Part shown: positions 36,407 to 46,174 of the stretch, piece after piece
Numbering within the stretch: position 1 is the stretch's first letter
Layout: the number at the start of each line of letters is the position of its first letter
NCBI RefSeq assembly: GCF_014257025.1
Contig: NZ_JACMSF010000036.1
Location: 30,359 to 94,358 of the forward strand
Origin: Streptomyces cupreus
GTDB taxonomy: Bacteria; Actinomycetota; Actinomycetes; Streptomycetales; Streptomycetaceae
Direction: 5' to 3'
DNA length: 64,000 nt
Made by a program: the position numbers and the translations under genes
Notes under the pieces: generated by a model
Database searches by the model: none
What the model was told of the DNA's origin: nothing
Seen by the model: only the letters and a program-made list of their open reading frames with translations

Positions 36407-36615
36407 CAATGCCTCCCGTACTTCTTGTGCACGGCCTGCCTGCTGACACCGAGCTCCGCGGCGATCTCCTGCCACGACCACCCCTGATTGCGCGCACTGC
36501 GCACCTGCACCGCCTCCAACTGCTCCAGCAGTCGGCGCAGCGCGGCGACGGCACGCAGGCCGACCCTCGGGTCGCGGTCGCCCGCGCGCTCGGCGAGATC
36601 CGTTGCCTCACTCAT
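36406..36615 (-). CDS. Small helix-turn-helix regulator, 69 aa
   Basis: This 69-residue protein is mostly a C-terminal HTH (GWSWQEIAAELGVSRQAVHKKYG), with a helical N-terminus. It is coupled to the Clp-N gene. Three TGTCAA/TTGACA half-sites lie immediately upstream, which suggests autoregulation. This HTH/Clp-N pair is common in Streptomyces. Confidence 0.85.
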   Translation of the reverse strand: MSEATDLAERAGDRDPRVGLRAVAALRRLLEQLEAVQVRSARNQGWSWQEIAAELGVSRQAVHKKYGRH

Positions 36616-36629
36616 GCCGTCAATCTAAG

Positions 36630-36663
36630 TTGACAGCCCTTCCGATGTCAACCTTGGTTGACA
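36630..36663. promoter_or_regulatory. Triple half-site operator upstream of the HTH/Clp-N operon
   Basis: TTGACA (36630-36635), ten bases, then TGTCAACC-TT-GGTTGACA (36646-36663). The right part is an inverted repeat with 8-bp arms. The site lies 15-48 bp upstream of the leftward ATG and would overlap its promoter. Confidence 0.7.
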
Positions 36664-36679
36664 TGCCGCGCATATGAAA

Positions 36680-36708
36680 GGCGGGCCCGGAAGGAATCCG
36701 GACCCGCC
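36680..36708 (-). terminator. Terminator of the zinc-type dehydrogenase gene
   Basis: GGCGGG...CCGGA pairs with TCCGG...CCCGCC around a short AGGAA loop (36680-36708), just beyond the stop of the leftward dehydrogenase gene. Confidence 0.7.
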
Positions 36709-36730
36709 TGACCAAAACCCCTTGAGACGC

Positions 36731-37696
36731 TCAGGAGTTGGTGAGCACGATCTTGCCGAACTGCTCCCCCGACGCCATCCGCTCGAAGCCCTCGCGCGCC
36801 CGGTCCATCGGCAGCACCTCGTCGATGACGGGCCGCACACCGGTGGCGGCACAGAAGGAGAGGAGGTCCTCCAGTTCGTCCTTGGTGCCCATCGTGGAGC
36901 CGACGACCTTCAGCTCCAGGAAGAAGATCCGGGTCAGCTCGGCGTGCGAGGGCCGGTCGCCGCTGGTGGCGCCGGAGATGACGAGCGTGCCGCCGGGCTT
37001 GAGCGACTTGACCGAGTGCGACCAGGTCGCGGCGCCCACGGTCTCGATGACGGCGTCGACACGCTCCGGCAGCCGCGCACCCGACTCCACGGCCTCCACG
37101 GCACCGAGCTCCAGGGCGCGCTTGCGCTTGGCCTCGTCCCGGCTGGTGGCGAAGACACGCAGCCCCGCGGCCTTGCCGAGGACGATCGCGGCCGTGGCGA
37201 CACCGCCGCCGGCGCCCTGGACGAGGACGGAGTCGCCGGGGCGTACGCCCGCGTTGGTGAAGAGCATCCGGTACGCCGTCAGCCAGGCCGTGGGCAGACA
37301 GGCTGCCTCCTCGAAGGAGAGTTCCTTCGGCTTGGGGAGGATGTTCCAGGTCGGGACGGCGACCTGGTCGGCGAAGGTGCCCTGATAGCGCTCGGTGAGG
37401 ATGGAGCGGGGTTCCTTCGGGCCCACGCCGTGGCCGCTCTGGCCGATGACGGAGTGCAGGACGACCTCGTTGCCGTCCTCGTCGACACCGGCGGCGTCAC
37501 AGCCGAGGATCATCGGCAACTTGTCCTCTGCGAGGCCCACGCCACGCAGGGACCAGAGGTCATGGTGGTTGAGGGAGGCGGCCTTGACATTGACGACGCT
37601 CCAGCCGGCACGGGCCTCAGGGGCGGGACGCTCCCCCAACTCAAGGCCGGCGAGCGGCTGGTCGCGGTCGATTCGGGCGGCGTAGACGGCGAACAT
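36731..37696 (-). CDS. MDR-family quinone oxidoreductase-like dehydrogenase
   Basis: The 321-residue protein has the medium-chain dehydrogenase layout: a GroES-like N-terminal half (SLNHHDLWSLRG, GCDAAGVD) and a Rossmann half (VLVQGAGGGVATAAIVLGKA, then VFATSRDEAKRKRALELGA; the Ser-Arg pair suggests NADPH). Structural-zinc cysteines are absent, so it is closer to quinone oxidoreductase/crotonyl reductase types. The substrate is unknown. The ATG at 37696 gives MFAVYAARI, the usual start of the family. Confidence 0.85.
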   Translation of the reverse strand: MFAVYAARIDRDQPLAGLELGERPAPEARAGWSVVNVKAASLNHHDLWSLRGVGLAEDKLPMILGCDAAGVDEDGNEVVLHSVIGQSGHGVGPKEPRSILTERYQGTFADQVAVPTWNILPKPKELSFEEAACLPTAWLTAYRMLFTNAGVRPGDSVLVQGAGGGVATAAIVLGKAAGLRVFATSRDEAKRKRALELGAVEAVESGARLPERVDAVIETVGAATWSHSVKSLKPGGTLVISGATSGDRPSHAELTRIFFLELKVVGSTMGTKDELEDLLSFCAATGVRPVIDEVLPMDRAREGFERMASGEQFGKIVLTNS

Positions 37697-37811
37697 GCCG
37701 TCGACGATAGGGGGCGAGTGCCCCCTCCGGTACCGGAACCCCGTGTGACACACACCCTCTTGCCAGGGCATGCGGTACTGGCGCCACCTTTCAGCGCCGG
37801 TCCGGCAATCC

Positions 37812-37837
37812 CAGCCCGTCCGGCGTTTGAGGACGAG
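37812..37837. repeat. Streptomyces-type dispersed intergenic repeat
   Basis: CAGCCCGTCCGGCGTTTGAG plus GACGAG is a sequence found many times between genes in Streptomyces chromosomes (from memory). It is followed by a GGCCCC/GGGGCC-rich stretch that can fold. Confidence 0.6.
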
Positions 37838-37904
37838 GCCCCTTCAGGGGCCTGGGGGCCGCAGGCCCCAGGGATGAACCACCCGACCAGCCCAACCCCC
37901 AGTC

Positions 37905-37937
37905 AAAAAATGACCCCGGCCGACATCCCGACCGGGG
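37905..37937 (-). terminator. Rho-independent terminator of malic enzyme
   Basis: On the minus strand a CCCCGG/CCGGGG stem (37914-37937) is followed by a run of six T (37905-37910), a rare classical intrinsic terminator for this GC-rich genome, 22 bp after the malic enzyme stop. Confidence 0.85.
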
Positions 37938-37958
37938 CCACCTCACCTACGACTCAGC

Positions 37959-39182
<1,224 letters not shown>

Positions 39183-39832
39183 TTTGTCTGACCCCTTAAG
39201 TATTCATGGTTTGAGGGTGGCCACTCCCAGGTGAGGGGTGGGCGGGCACCGCGCACGGCCCGGTTACCGATACGTACGGTCACGTAAGGGCACATACGCG
39301 ACGGGCGCGCCGCACACGCGCCCTGAGCCCCGGATGAGGGGTGTAAAGCACCTTCTTACCGGACGCACGGCATCGAGGACGAGTCCAATACGTGCAAGCT
39401 CACATGGCGGAACGAAGAACGATCATCGATCACCGCATACCGGTGACATGAATCATGCGGTGTCATACGGACAAGTAGCCGAACGCACTTGACTGGCGCC
39501 CGGCCCGCGCTCAAGCGCGTACGGGTGAAACCGTCCGGTCGTCCGCACCCTGAGATGCGCCGAAGATCTTCCGGCCGGAAGGGGAGATTCCCGCAGAAGG
39601 TGCGGTCGTGATGTACCAACCTGTTGCGGTTCGGGGGTCACCCGTTATCCGATTTTGACATAGCTGGCCCCCTGAATCGCTGAGTCCGAATGGCAAGATG
39701 CCGTAATCACACGAGGTCGCGACACTCGAAGGCGTGTGCTCTCGTCGACCCAAGACCCAAGACATCTGTCGACCCCATCGGCAGGCGTCCGCCCCCATCG
39801 GCAACTCCACCCATCCGCCGGAGGAACCCACC
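39183..39832. other. 650-bp intergenic region upstream of the amino acid transporter
   Basis: This long gap lies between divergent malic enzyme and transporter genes. TTGACA at 39655-39660 is the best -35 and CAAGAT near 39700 may be an upstream-promoter -10. Short palindromes such as ATCATCGATCACCGC near 39420 and CTTCCGGCCGGAAG near 39570 are present. No convincing gene, tRNA or riboswitch is seen. Confidence 0.45.
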
Positions 39833-40801
39833 ATGACCGCACGCACCACCCGTCGTACGACCGCCACGCGCTCCCGGCTGGCAGCGGTCGGCTCGATCGC
39901 GGTCGCAGGCGCACTGATTCTCACCGGCTGCGGTGACCAGACCGACAACGGCAGCGACACCTCGGAGTCGAAGGAGACCGGGACGTCGAGCACCGCGCCG
40001 CTCTTCTCCAAGCTGCCCAAGAAGATCCAGGACGCGGGCGAGATCCAGGTCGGCACCAACGCCGAGTACGCACCCATGGAGTTCCAGGAGGGCGGCAAGA
40101 TCGTCGGCGTCGACCCCGACATCGCCGCCGCGCTGGGCGAGAAGCTGGGCGTGGAGTTCAAGTTCACCTCCGGCTCCTTCGACGGCCTGATCACCTCGCT
40201 GAACTCCGGTCGCTACGACATCGCGATGTCGTCCATCACGGACAACAAGCAGCGCCAGGAGGGCCTGGACGACAAGGGCAAGAAGCTCGGCCCGGGTGTC
40301 GACTTCGTCGACTACTTCGTGGCCGGCACCGCCGTGTACGTCCAGAAGGGCAACCCCAAGAAGATCAACTCGATCGAGGACCTGTGCGGCCAGACGGCCG
40401 CCGTGCAGCGCGGCACGACGTACGAGCAGGCGCTGAAGGACCAGTCCAAGAAGTGCACGGACGCCGGCGACAAGGCGATCAAGATCGAGTCGTTCGAGAA
40501 TGACACCGAGGCCCAGACCCGAGTGAAGTCGGGCGGCGCGGTCGCGGGCGTCAACGACTACCCGGTCGCGATCGACCTGGCCCGCAAGGCCGACGGCGGC
40601 AACGCCTTCGAGGTCGTGGGCGAGCAGGTCGACGCCGGTCCGTTCGGCATCGCCGTCAACAAGGACAACAAGCAGCTCACCGAGGCTCTGGAAGCGGCCG
40701 TCAACGCGATCATCGAGGACGGCACGTACAAGGAGATCCTGGAGAAGTGGGGCGCCGAGACCGGCGCGATCGACAAGGCCGCGATCAACGGCGGCAAGTG
40801 A
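39833..40801 (+). CDS. Polar amino acid (glutamate-type) ABC transporter substrate-binding lipoprotein
   Basis: The 322-residue lipoprotein has a basic leader and a lipobox ALILTGC (Cys about residue 34), then a type II periplasmic-binding domain: GEIQVGTNAEYAPMEF, VGVDPDIAAALGEKLGV, and SSITDNKQRQE. It captures a polar amino acid, probably glutamate or glutamine, at the cell surface and delivers it to the permease below. A strong GGAGGAA ribosome binding site supports the ATG at 39833. It is first in a three-gene operon. Confidence 0.92.
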   Translation: MTARTTRRTTATRSRLAAVGSIAVAGALILTGCGDQTDNGSDTSESKETGTSSTAPLFSKLPKKIQDAGEIQVGTNAEYAPMEFQEGGKIVGVDPDIAAALGEKLGVEFKFTSGSFDGLITSLNSGRYDIAMSSITDNKQRQEGLDDKGKKLGPGVDFVDYFVAGTAVYVQKGNPKKINSIEDLCGQTAAVQRGTTYEQALKDQSKKCTDAGDKAIKIESFENDTEAQTRVKSGGAVAGVNDYPVAIDLARKADGGNAFEVVGEQVDAGPFGIAVNKDNKQLTEALEAAVNAIIEDGTYKEILEKWGAETGAIDKAAINGGK

Positions 40802-40832
40802 CCGTCCCGAGCACCTTTGAAGGGCAGTCACC

Positions 40833-41792
40833 GTGACTGACAAGTTCGACAAGGAGCCGGCCGACGCCAAGCCGTCGGCCGCTGTCTCCAAGGAGGGCGG
40901 GGACCTCCCGCCCGAGGCGATCAAGGCCATCCCGGTCCGCCACTACGGCCGCTGGGTCAGTGGTGTGGTCGTGCTGGCCCTGGTGGCCCTGCTGGTCAAC
41001 GCCTTCGCCAGCGCCGAGAAGATCCAGTGGGACGCGGTCGGCGACTACGTGTTCGACGACACGGTCCTCGCCGGCGCCGGCCGCACCCTGCTGATCAGCG
41101 TCCTGGCGATGGTCATGGGCGTGGTCCTGGGCGTGATCCTGGCCGTGATGCGCCTGTCCAAGAACCCGGTGACAAGCTGGGTGGCCTGGGTCTACATCTG
41201 GTTCTTCCGCGGTACGCCGGTCTATGTCCAGCTCCTGCTCTGGTTCAACCTGGCGCTGATCTTCCCGACGCTGAATCTCGGTCCGATCTACAAGGACGAG
41301 ATGGTCGACGTCATGACCCCGTTCATGGCCGCCCTGCTGGGCCTCGGCCTGAACGAGGCCGCGTACATGGCGGAGATCTGCCGCGCCGGTCTGATGGCCG
41401 TCGACGAGGGCCAGACCGAGGCCTCGCACGCGCTCGGCATGAGCCACGCGAAGACCCTGCGCCGTATCGTGATCCCGCAGGCGATGCGGGTGATCGTGCC
41501 GCCCACCGGCAACGAGTTCATCAATATGCTGAAGACGTCGTCGCTGGTGTACGCGGTGACGTACAACGAACTGCTGCGCGCCACCTCCACGATCGGCTCC
41601 ACGTCGTACGCCGTGATGGAGATGCTGTTCGTGGCGTGCATCTGGTACCTGGTCATGACCAGCGTGTTCAGCGTCTTCCAGTACTACCTGGAGCGCCGCT
41701 ACGCCCGTGGTTCGCTGCGTCAGCTGCCGCCGACGCCGTGGCAGAAGATCAAGGCGAACATGCTCGGCCTGGGCAGCGAGAGGGGCAAGTGA
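40833..41792 (+). CDS. Amino acid ABC transporter permease
   Basis: The 319-residue membrane protein has a charged N-terminal tail (about 40 residues), then about five to six membrane segments. It carries the HisM/GltK-type EAA signature, EASHALGMSHAKTLRRIVIPQAMR. The start is GTG, 31 bp after the binding-protein stop. Unlike four-gene glutamate systems there is only one permease gene, so it may work as a homodimer. Confidence 0.93.
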   Translation: MTDKFDKEPADAKPSAAVSKEGGDLPPEAIKAIPVRHYGRWVSGVVVLALVALLVNAFASAEKIQWDAVGDYVFDDTVLAGAGRTLLISVLAMVMGVVLGVILAVMRLSKNPVTSWVAWVYIWFFRGTPVYVQLLLWFNLALIFPTLNLGPIYKDEMVDVMTPFMAALLGLGLNEAAYMAEICRAGLMAVDEGQTEASHALGMSHAKTLRRIVIPQAMRVIVPPTGNEFINMLKTSSLVYAVTYNELLRATSTIGSTSYAVMEMLFVACIWYLVMTSVFSVFQYYLERRYARGSLRQLPPTPWQKIKANMLGLGSERGK

Positions 41793-41793
41793 G

Positions 41794-42555
41794 ATGACCG
41801 CCATGGTGAAGGCCGAGGGCGTCCACAAGTCCTTCGGCGCCGTGCAGGTCCTCAAGGGCATCGACCTGGAGGTGCAGACCGGCGAGGTGTTCTGCCTCAT
41901 CGGCCCCTCCGGCTCCGGCAAGTCCACCTTCCTCCGGTGCATCAACCACCTGGAGAAGATCAACGCCGGTCGGCTCTACGTCGATGGTGAGCTGGTCGGC
42001 TACCGCCAGAAGGGCGACAAGCTGTACGAGCTCAAGGACAGCGAGGTCGCGCAGCAGCGCCGGGACATCGGCATGGTGTTCCAGCGGTTCAACCTGTTCC
42101 CGCACATGACGGCCGTCGAGAACGTCATGGAGGCGCCGATCCAGGTCAAGGGCGCGAGCAAGGCCCGGGCCCGGGAGCGGGCGCGGGAGCTGCTGGAGAA
42201 GGTCGGCCTCGGCGACAAGGCCGGCAACTACCCCTCGCAGCTCTCCGGCGGCCAGCAGCAGCGGGTGGCGATCGCCCGTGCGCTGGCGATGGACCCGAAG
42301 CTGATGCTGTTCGACGAGCCGACCTCGGCCCTGGACCCGGAGTTGGTCGGTGACGTCCTCGACGTCATGCGCGACCTCGCCGAGTCCGGTATGACGATGG
42401 TCGTCGTCACCCACGAGATGGGCTTCGCCCGCGAGGTGGGCGACAACCTCGTCTTCATGGACGGCGGTGTGGTCGTCGAGTCCGGCAACCCGCGCGACGT
42501 CCTGACGGACCCGCAGCACGAGCGCACGAAGGCGTTCTTGTCGAAGGTCCTGTGA
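41794..42555 (+). CDS. Amino acid ABC transporter ATP-binding protein
   Basis: The 253-residue ATPase has Walker A GPSGSGKST, Q-loop MVFQRFNLFPHM, signature LSGGQQQRVAIARAL, Walker B LMLFDEPTSALD and switch His in VVTHEMGFA. It resembles GlnQ/GluA, the energy module for polar amino acid uptake. The ATG lies one base after the permease stop. A strong terminator follows, closing the operon. Confidence 0.96.
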   Translation: MTAMVKAEGVHKSFGAVQVLKGIDLEVQTGEVFCLIGPSGSGKSTFLRCINHLEKINAGRLYVDGELVGYRQKGDKLYELKDSEVAQQRRDIGMVFQRFNLFPHMTAVENVMEAPIQVKGASKARARERARELLEKVGLGDKAGNYPSQLSGGQQQRVAIARALAMDPKLMLFDEPTSALDPELVGDVLDVMRDLAESGMTMVVVTHEMGFAREVGDNLVFMDGGVVVESGNPRDVLTDPQHERTKAFLSKVL

Positions 42556-42568
42556 CACGGGCATGAGA

Positions 42569-42602
42569 AGGGGCGGTACGGGATTCCCGTACCGCCCCTT
42601 TT
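42569..42602 (+). terminator. Terminator of the amino acid transporter operon
   Basis: AAGGGGCGGTACGGGA (42569-42584) pairs perfectly with TCCCGTACCGCCCCTT (42585-42600), followed by TT. Confidence 0.9.
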
Positions 42603-42624
42603 CCGTGCGCGGGCGCCCGGTGGG

Positions 42625-43383
42625 CTACTTCAGCGCCAGCAACAGCGTGTCCGACGGCGAGCACCACACCGGCCGCGCCTCGGCGAACCCCTTCTCGCGC
42701 AGCACGCGCGCGTGCCACTGGGCGGAGGGCGTGTCGCCGTCGGCGTGCTCGCCGTAGATCTCGAAGCGGCGGGCCGTCGGCTCGGCGAGGACCGGGTCCT
42801 TGGCGGCGACCTGCCACCACTCGGCCCAGTCCAGGGCGCCATCGCTCCTGGCCCGATCCATGCGCGCGTGCCGCTGCGCCCGCTCGGCCGCGTTGATCCG
42901 GGGCGTCGTGTCGTCGATCATGTGGTCCGCGTTCATGAAGACACCACCGTCGCGGACCAGACCCGCGACCTGACCGTAGAGGGCCGCGAGGGGTTCACTG
43001 TGCAGCCAGTGCAGGGCCGTGGCGGTCAGGACGGCGTCGTACGACTCGTGCGGCAGCTTCGCCGGCCAGTCCGGGTCCTTGAGGTCGGCGGTGACGAGGG
43101 AGACCCGCTCGTCGCCCGCGAAGGTGCCCTCGGCGATGGCGAGCAGGGCCGGGTCGAGGTCGACGCCGGTGCTGGTGGCGCCGGGGAGGCGGGCGAGCAG
43201 ACGGGCGGTGATGGAGCCGGTGCCGCAGGCCAGGTCGAGCACCCGGGGCTCGGGCCCGACGAGCGCCTCGACCATGTCGAGCATGATCCGGAAGCGCTCC
43301 TCCCGGTCGGGCATGTACCACTCCTGCTGCCGGTCCCAGCTCTCCTGCCAGGCGTGCCAGTCGGTTCCGGTACTGGTCGTCAT
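42625..43383 (-). CDS. Class I SAM-dependent methyltransferase
   Basis: The 252-residue protein has motif I VLDLACGTGSITARLLARLPG, motif II STGVDLDPALLAIAEG and a motif IV region DAVLTATALHWL, typical of small-molecule methyltransferases. The substrate is unknown. The ATG at 43383 follows GGGGG. It is divergent from the CGNR gene. Confidence 0.88.
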   Translation of the reverse strand: MTTSTGTDWHAWQESWDRQQEWYMPDREERFRIMLDMVEALVGPEPRVLDLACGTGSITARLLARLPGATSTGVDLDPALLAIAEGTFAGDERVSLVTADLKDPDWPAKLPHESYDAVLTATALHWLHSEPLAALYGQVAGLVRDGGVFMNADHMIDDTTPRINAAERAQRHARMDRARSDGALDWAEWWQVAAKDPVLAEPTARRFEIYGEHADGDTPSAQWHARVLREKGFAEARPVWCSPSDTLLLALK

Positions 43384-43482
43384 GGGAGCCCCCTCTTCGG
43401 ACGTACTCGTAATACCCTGGAAGCACGACCGTCTGTTACCCGACCGCAGCACGACCATAGAACGCCTCCGTAAGGACTACAA

Positions 43483-44112
43483 GTGGAACTGGCCTATTAC
43501 TCGGACTACGCGGTACGTCTCGTCAACAGCGAGGACCCCGCCCGGGGCAAGGACACGCTGACGTCCGTCGAGGCCGTCCGCCATCTGTTCGGCGTCAGCA
43601 AGGACGCGGCCCGGCGCGCCACCGAAGCCGACGTCAGCCGCTTCCGCTCGGTCCGCGCACGGCTGAGGGCGGTGTTCGAGGCCGCGGACGAGGGCGATGA
43701 GACCCTGGCGGTCAACCTGCTGAACTCACTGCTGCTGGAGTTCCCGGTCAGCCCGCAGATCTCCGGGCACGACTTCCGGGACGACGACGGCCGCCCGCTG
43801 TGGCACATGCACCTCGCCGACCACCCCTCGAACGCGACCGCGGGCTACGCGGCCATCGCGGCGATGGGCCTGGCCTTCCATCTGACGGAGTACGGCGTGG
43901 ACCGGCTCGGCCTGTGCGAGGCAGCGCCGTGCCGCAACGCCTACCTCGACACCTCGACCAACCGCTCCCGGCGCTACTGCTCCGACCGCTGCGCCACCCG
44001 CGCGAACGTGGCCGCCTACCGGGCCCGCAAACGCCTGGAGGCGGACCGGTCGGACAGCACGGGCCGCACCGCGGACAGCGCCCAGAGCACCAGCGCCAAC
44101 GGCGAGCGCTGA
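43483..44112 (+). CDS. CGNR zinc-finger (ABATE) regulator
   Basis: The 209-residue protein starts with the ABATE domain (MELAYYSDYAVRLVN) and ends in a CGNR zinc finger: LCEAAPCRNAYLDTSTNRSRRYCSDRCATR, with four Cys and the basic AAYRARK tail. Such proteins are putative stress-responsive transcriptional regulators. Its last 97 bp overlap the 3' end of the convergent sodX gene. Confidence 0.88.
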   Translation: MELAYYSDYAVRLVNSEDPARGKDTLTSVEAVRHLFGVSKDAARRATEADVSRFRSVRARLRAVFEAADEGDETLAVNLLNSLLLEFPVSPQISGHDFRDDDGRPLWHMHLADHPSNATAGYAAIAAMGLAFHLTEYGVDRLGLCEAAPCRNAYLDTSTNRSRRYCSDRCATRANVAAYRARKRLEADRSDSTGRTADSAQSTSANGER

Positions 44113-44450
44113 TCCGTCCTGCGCGGCCGGAAACGGGCCCGCACCTTGCCCAGCACCAGCTCCGCCGGGACCGTCCCGTAGTCGGTGCTGTCCCCGCCCG
44201 CGTACGCGTTGTCCCCGAGCACCCACCAGCCGCCCTCGCGGCGCTCCGCGGCCCGCTTGACGACCAGCAGGTCCTGCTGGAACGGATGACGCAGAACGAC
44301 CACGTCACCGGGCCGGATGCGGGCACCGTAGTGCACCAGCAGCCGGTCCCCGTGGTTCAGCGTGGGCACCATCGACGGCCCGGTCACCTCGGCCGGCCCG
44401 AAGGGCAGCAACGGCCGCCCGCGCTCGGTCTCCTGCGACAGTTCCGGCAT
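44016..44450 (-). CDS. sodX: Nickel superoxide dismutase maturation protease SodX
   Basis: The 144-residue protein is of the S26 signal-peptidase type. The catalytic Ser lies in TGPSMVPTL (about residue 26) and Lys in LLVVKRAAERR (about 63); WVLGDNAYAGGDSTDYG is the third conserved box. It is the family that cleaves the SodN propeptide so that His1 can bind nickel. GGGGAGG precedes the ATG at 44450. It is divergent from sodN (about 145 bp), the usual Streptomyces arrangement, and converges with the CGNR gene with a 97-bp overlap. Confidence 0.93.
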   Translation of the reverse strand: MPELSQETERGRPLLPFGPAEVTGPSMVPTLNHGDRLLVHYGARIRPGDVVVLRHPFQQDLLVVKRAAERREGGWWVLGDNAYAGGDSTDYGTVPAELVLGKVRARFRPRRTDQRSPLALVLWALSAVRPVLSDRSASRRLRAR

Positions 44451-44595
44451 CACCGGCACCTCCCCGGTCCTATCCTCCACCAGTCTCAGTCTGACCCTGG
44501 ACTTTTGTCCTAAGCCCATGGGGGCACTCGCGAAAACCCGTCCCCCAGGGAGTAATGTCCCACCTGAGAAGACGATCACGAGGAAGGAATGCTCC

Positions 44596-44991
44596 ATGCT
44601 TTCCCGCCTGTTTGCCCCCAAGGTGAAGGTCAGCGCGCACTGCGACCTGCCCTGCGGTGTGTACGACCCTGCCCAGGCCCGCATCGAGGCGGAGTCGGTC
44701 AAGGCCGTGCAGGAGAAGATGGCCGCCAACGACGACCCGCACTTCCAGGCGCGTGCGACCGTCATCAAGGAGCAGCGCGCCGAGCTCGCCAAGCACCACG
44801 TGTCGGTCCTGTGGAGCGACTACTTCAAGCCCCCGCACTTCGAGAAGTACCCGGAGCTGCACCAGCTGGTCAACGACGCCCTGAAGGCCCTGTCGGCCGC
44901 GAAGGCGTCCACCGACCCGGCCACCGGCCAGAAGGCGCTGGACTACATCGCCCAGATCGACAAGATCTTCTGGGAGACCAAGAAGGCTTGA
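44596..44991 (+). CDS. sodN: Nickel superoxide dismutase precursor SodN
   Basis: The 131-residue protein has a 14-residue propeptide, then the nickel hook HCDLPCGVY (His1, Cys2 and Cys6 of the mature enzyme). The rest is the four-helix hexamer subunit that ends in FWETKKA. It dismutates superoxide in the cytoplasm and is made when nickel is available. The last codons and stop lie in the left attachment repeat of an integrated element, so its final residues are encoded at the recombination site and its native downstream sequence now lies 18.9 kb away. Confidence 0.98.
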   Translation: MLSRLFAPKVKVSAHCDLPCGVYDPAQARIEAESVKAVQEKMAANDDPHFQARATVIKEQRAELAKHHVSVLWSDYFKPPHFEKYPELHQLVNDALKALSAAKASTDPATGQKALDYIAQIDKIFWETKKA

Positions 44992-44993
44992 TC
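44973..44993 (+). repeat. attL: left copy of the 21-bp attachment repeat
   Basis: GGAGACCAAGAAGGC, then T, then TGATC. It covers the last five codons and stop of sodN. The integrase stop codon lies 6 bp beyond it. Confidence 0.85.
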
Positions 44994-44998
44994 TATGG

Positions 44999-46153
44999 CT
45001 AGGCCGTTTGACCTGCGGTTTCGCGGGTCGCATCGCCTACCTGTCCGCACCCGGTCTGCAGGCCGCCGAGAACGGCGTCCATGACGGAGCGGGTGCGGTC
45101 TTCTTCGCCCGGCCACAGGTGGGCGTAGATCCGCAGCGTAATAACGGCGGATGCGTGGCCCAGGACGAGTTGGACCTGCTTGACGCTCGCTCCGCCGGCG
45201 ATGAGGGCGGAGGCGTAGAAGTGGCGCAGGTCGTGGGTCACCATGTGCGGCAGTTCGACGGGCTTGCGGCCCTCGTGCTCGGCCGCCTTGTTCTCCGCCG
45301 CCTGGAGCGCCTTGCGGGCGCAGTTCCATTCGGTCTTCCAACGGCGGTAGTTGAGGGGCTCGCCCTCCTCCATCGTGAACAGCCACTCCTTGGAGGGACG
45401 TGCAGCGAGGTGCGTGAGGAGGGCGTCGGTGACGACTTCGCCGACCGGGACGGTACGCCGGGACTTTGCGGTCTTCGGCGGGCCGATCTTCCCGGACTGG
45501 AGTCGCTGGCGCTCGACCCGGATGGTGCCCGCCTTGAAGTCGACGTCCGACACCTTGAGGCCGAGCAACTCGCCTATTCGCAAGCCCGATCCGGCGAGGG
45601 TAACGATCGCCGCACGGATGTACGGCGGCATCACACGGGCCATGGCCTCGACCTGCGCGACCGTGGGCGGGGTGACCTCCTCGTCCGGCGTGGGCGGGAG
45701 GGTGATCCGGCGGCACGGGCTGGAGGCGATGACCTTGTCCTCGACGGCCGCGGCCATGAGGCGTACGAGGACGTCGTAGACGTTGCGCACGCTGCCGGGG
45801 CCGAGCAGCTCCGACAGGCTCTTGAAGAGCACCTGAAGGTCGTTACGGCGTATCGCTGCCATGGCTCGGGAGCCGAGCGCCGGGACGAGGTGGAGCCGGA
45901 GCGCGTTGTCGGTGATGCGCTCGCCCGCCTCGCTGGCGATGAGTGACTCCTCCCACTTCTTCGCGTACTTCTCGAAGGTGATCCGTCCGGCCTGCGGGTC
46001 GACGTACTGGCCGGTGACGATGCTGGCCGTGACCTCGTCGAGCCAGCGCTGGGCGTCGAGCTTGCGGTCGAAGTGACGGGCGTGCTCCTTGCCGTCGAGG
46101 TCGCGGTAGCGGGCCCGCCATTTGCCGTTGGGGCGCTTCTGGATGTTGGCCAA
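44999..46153 (-). CDS. int: Tyrosine recombinase integrase
   Basis: The 384-residue integrase has an N-terminal AP2-like arm-binding domain (RPNGKWRARYRDLDGKEHAR), a core-binding SAM-like domain (about residues 60-145) and the catalytic domain with Arg192 (GSGLRIGELLGL), His307 and Arg310 (HDLRH), His333 (GHAS) and nucleophile Tyr343 (RIYAHL). All catalytic residues are present. It reads toward attL and ends 6 bp from the repeat. It is expected to recombine attP with the 3' end of sodN. Confidence 0.95.
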   Translation of the reverse strand: MANIQKRPNGKWRARYRDLDGKEHARHFDRKLDAQRWLDEVTASIVTGQYVDPQAGRITFEKYAKKWEESLIASEAGERITDNALRLHLVPALGSRAMAAIRRNDLQVLFKSLSELLGPGSVRNVYDVLVRLMAAAVEDKVIASSPCRRITLPPTPDEEVTPPTVAQVEAMARVMPPYIRAAIVTLAGSGLRIGELLGLKVSDVDFKAGTIRVERQRLQSGKIGPPKTAKSRRTVPVGEVVTDALLTHLAARPSKEWLFTMEEGEPLNYRRWKTEWNCARKALQAAENKAAEHEGRKPVELPHMVTHDLRHFYASALIAGGASVKQVQLVLGHASAVITLRIYAHLWPGEEDRTRSVMDAVLGGLQTGCGQVGDATRETAGQTA

Positions 46154-46174
46154 GTGGCTTCTCCCTTGGGTTGG

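Noticed and set aside
39183..39832. tRNA or riboswitch in the 650-bp gap
   Set aside because: No cloverleaf or known aptamer core could be found by eye.
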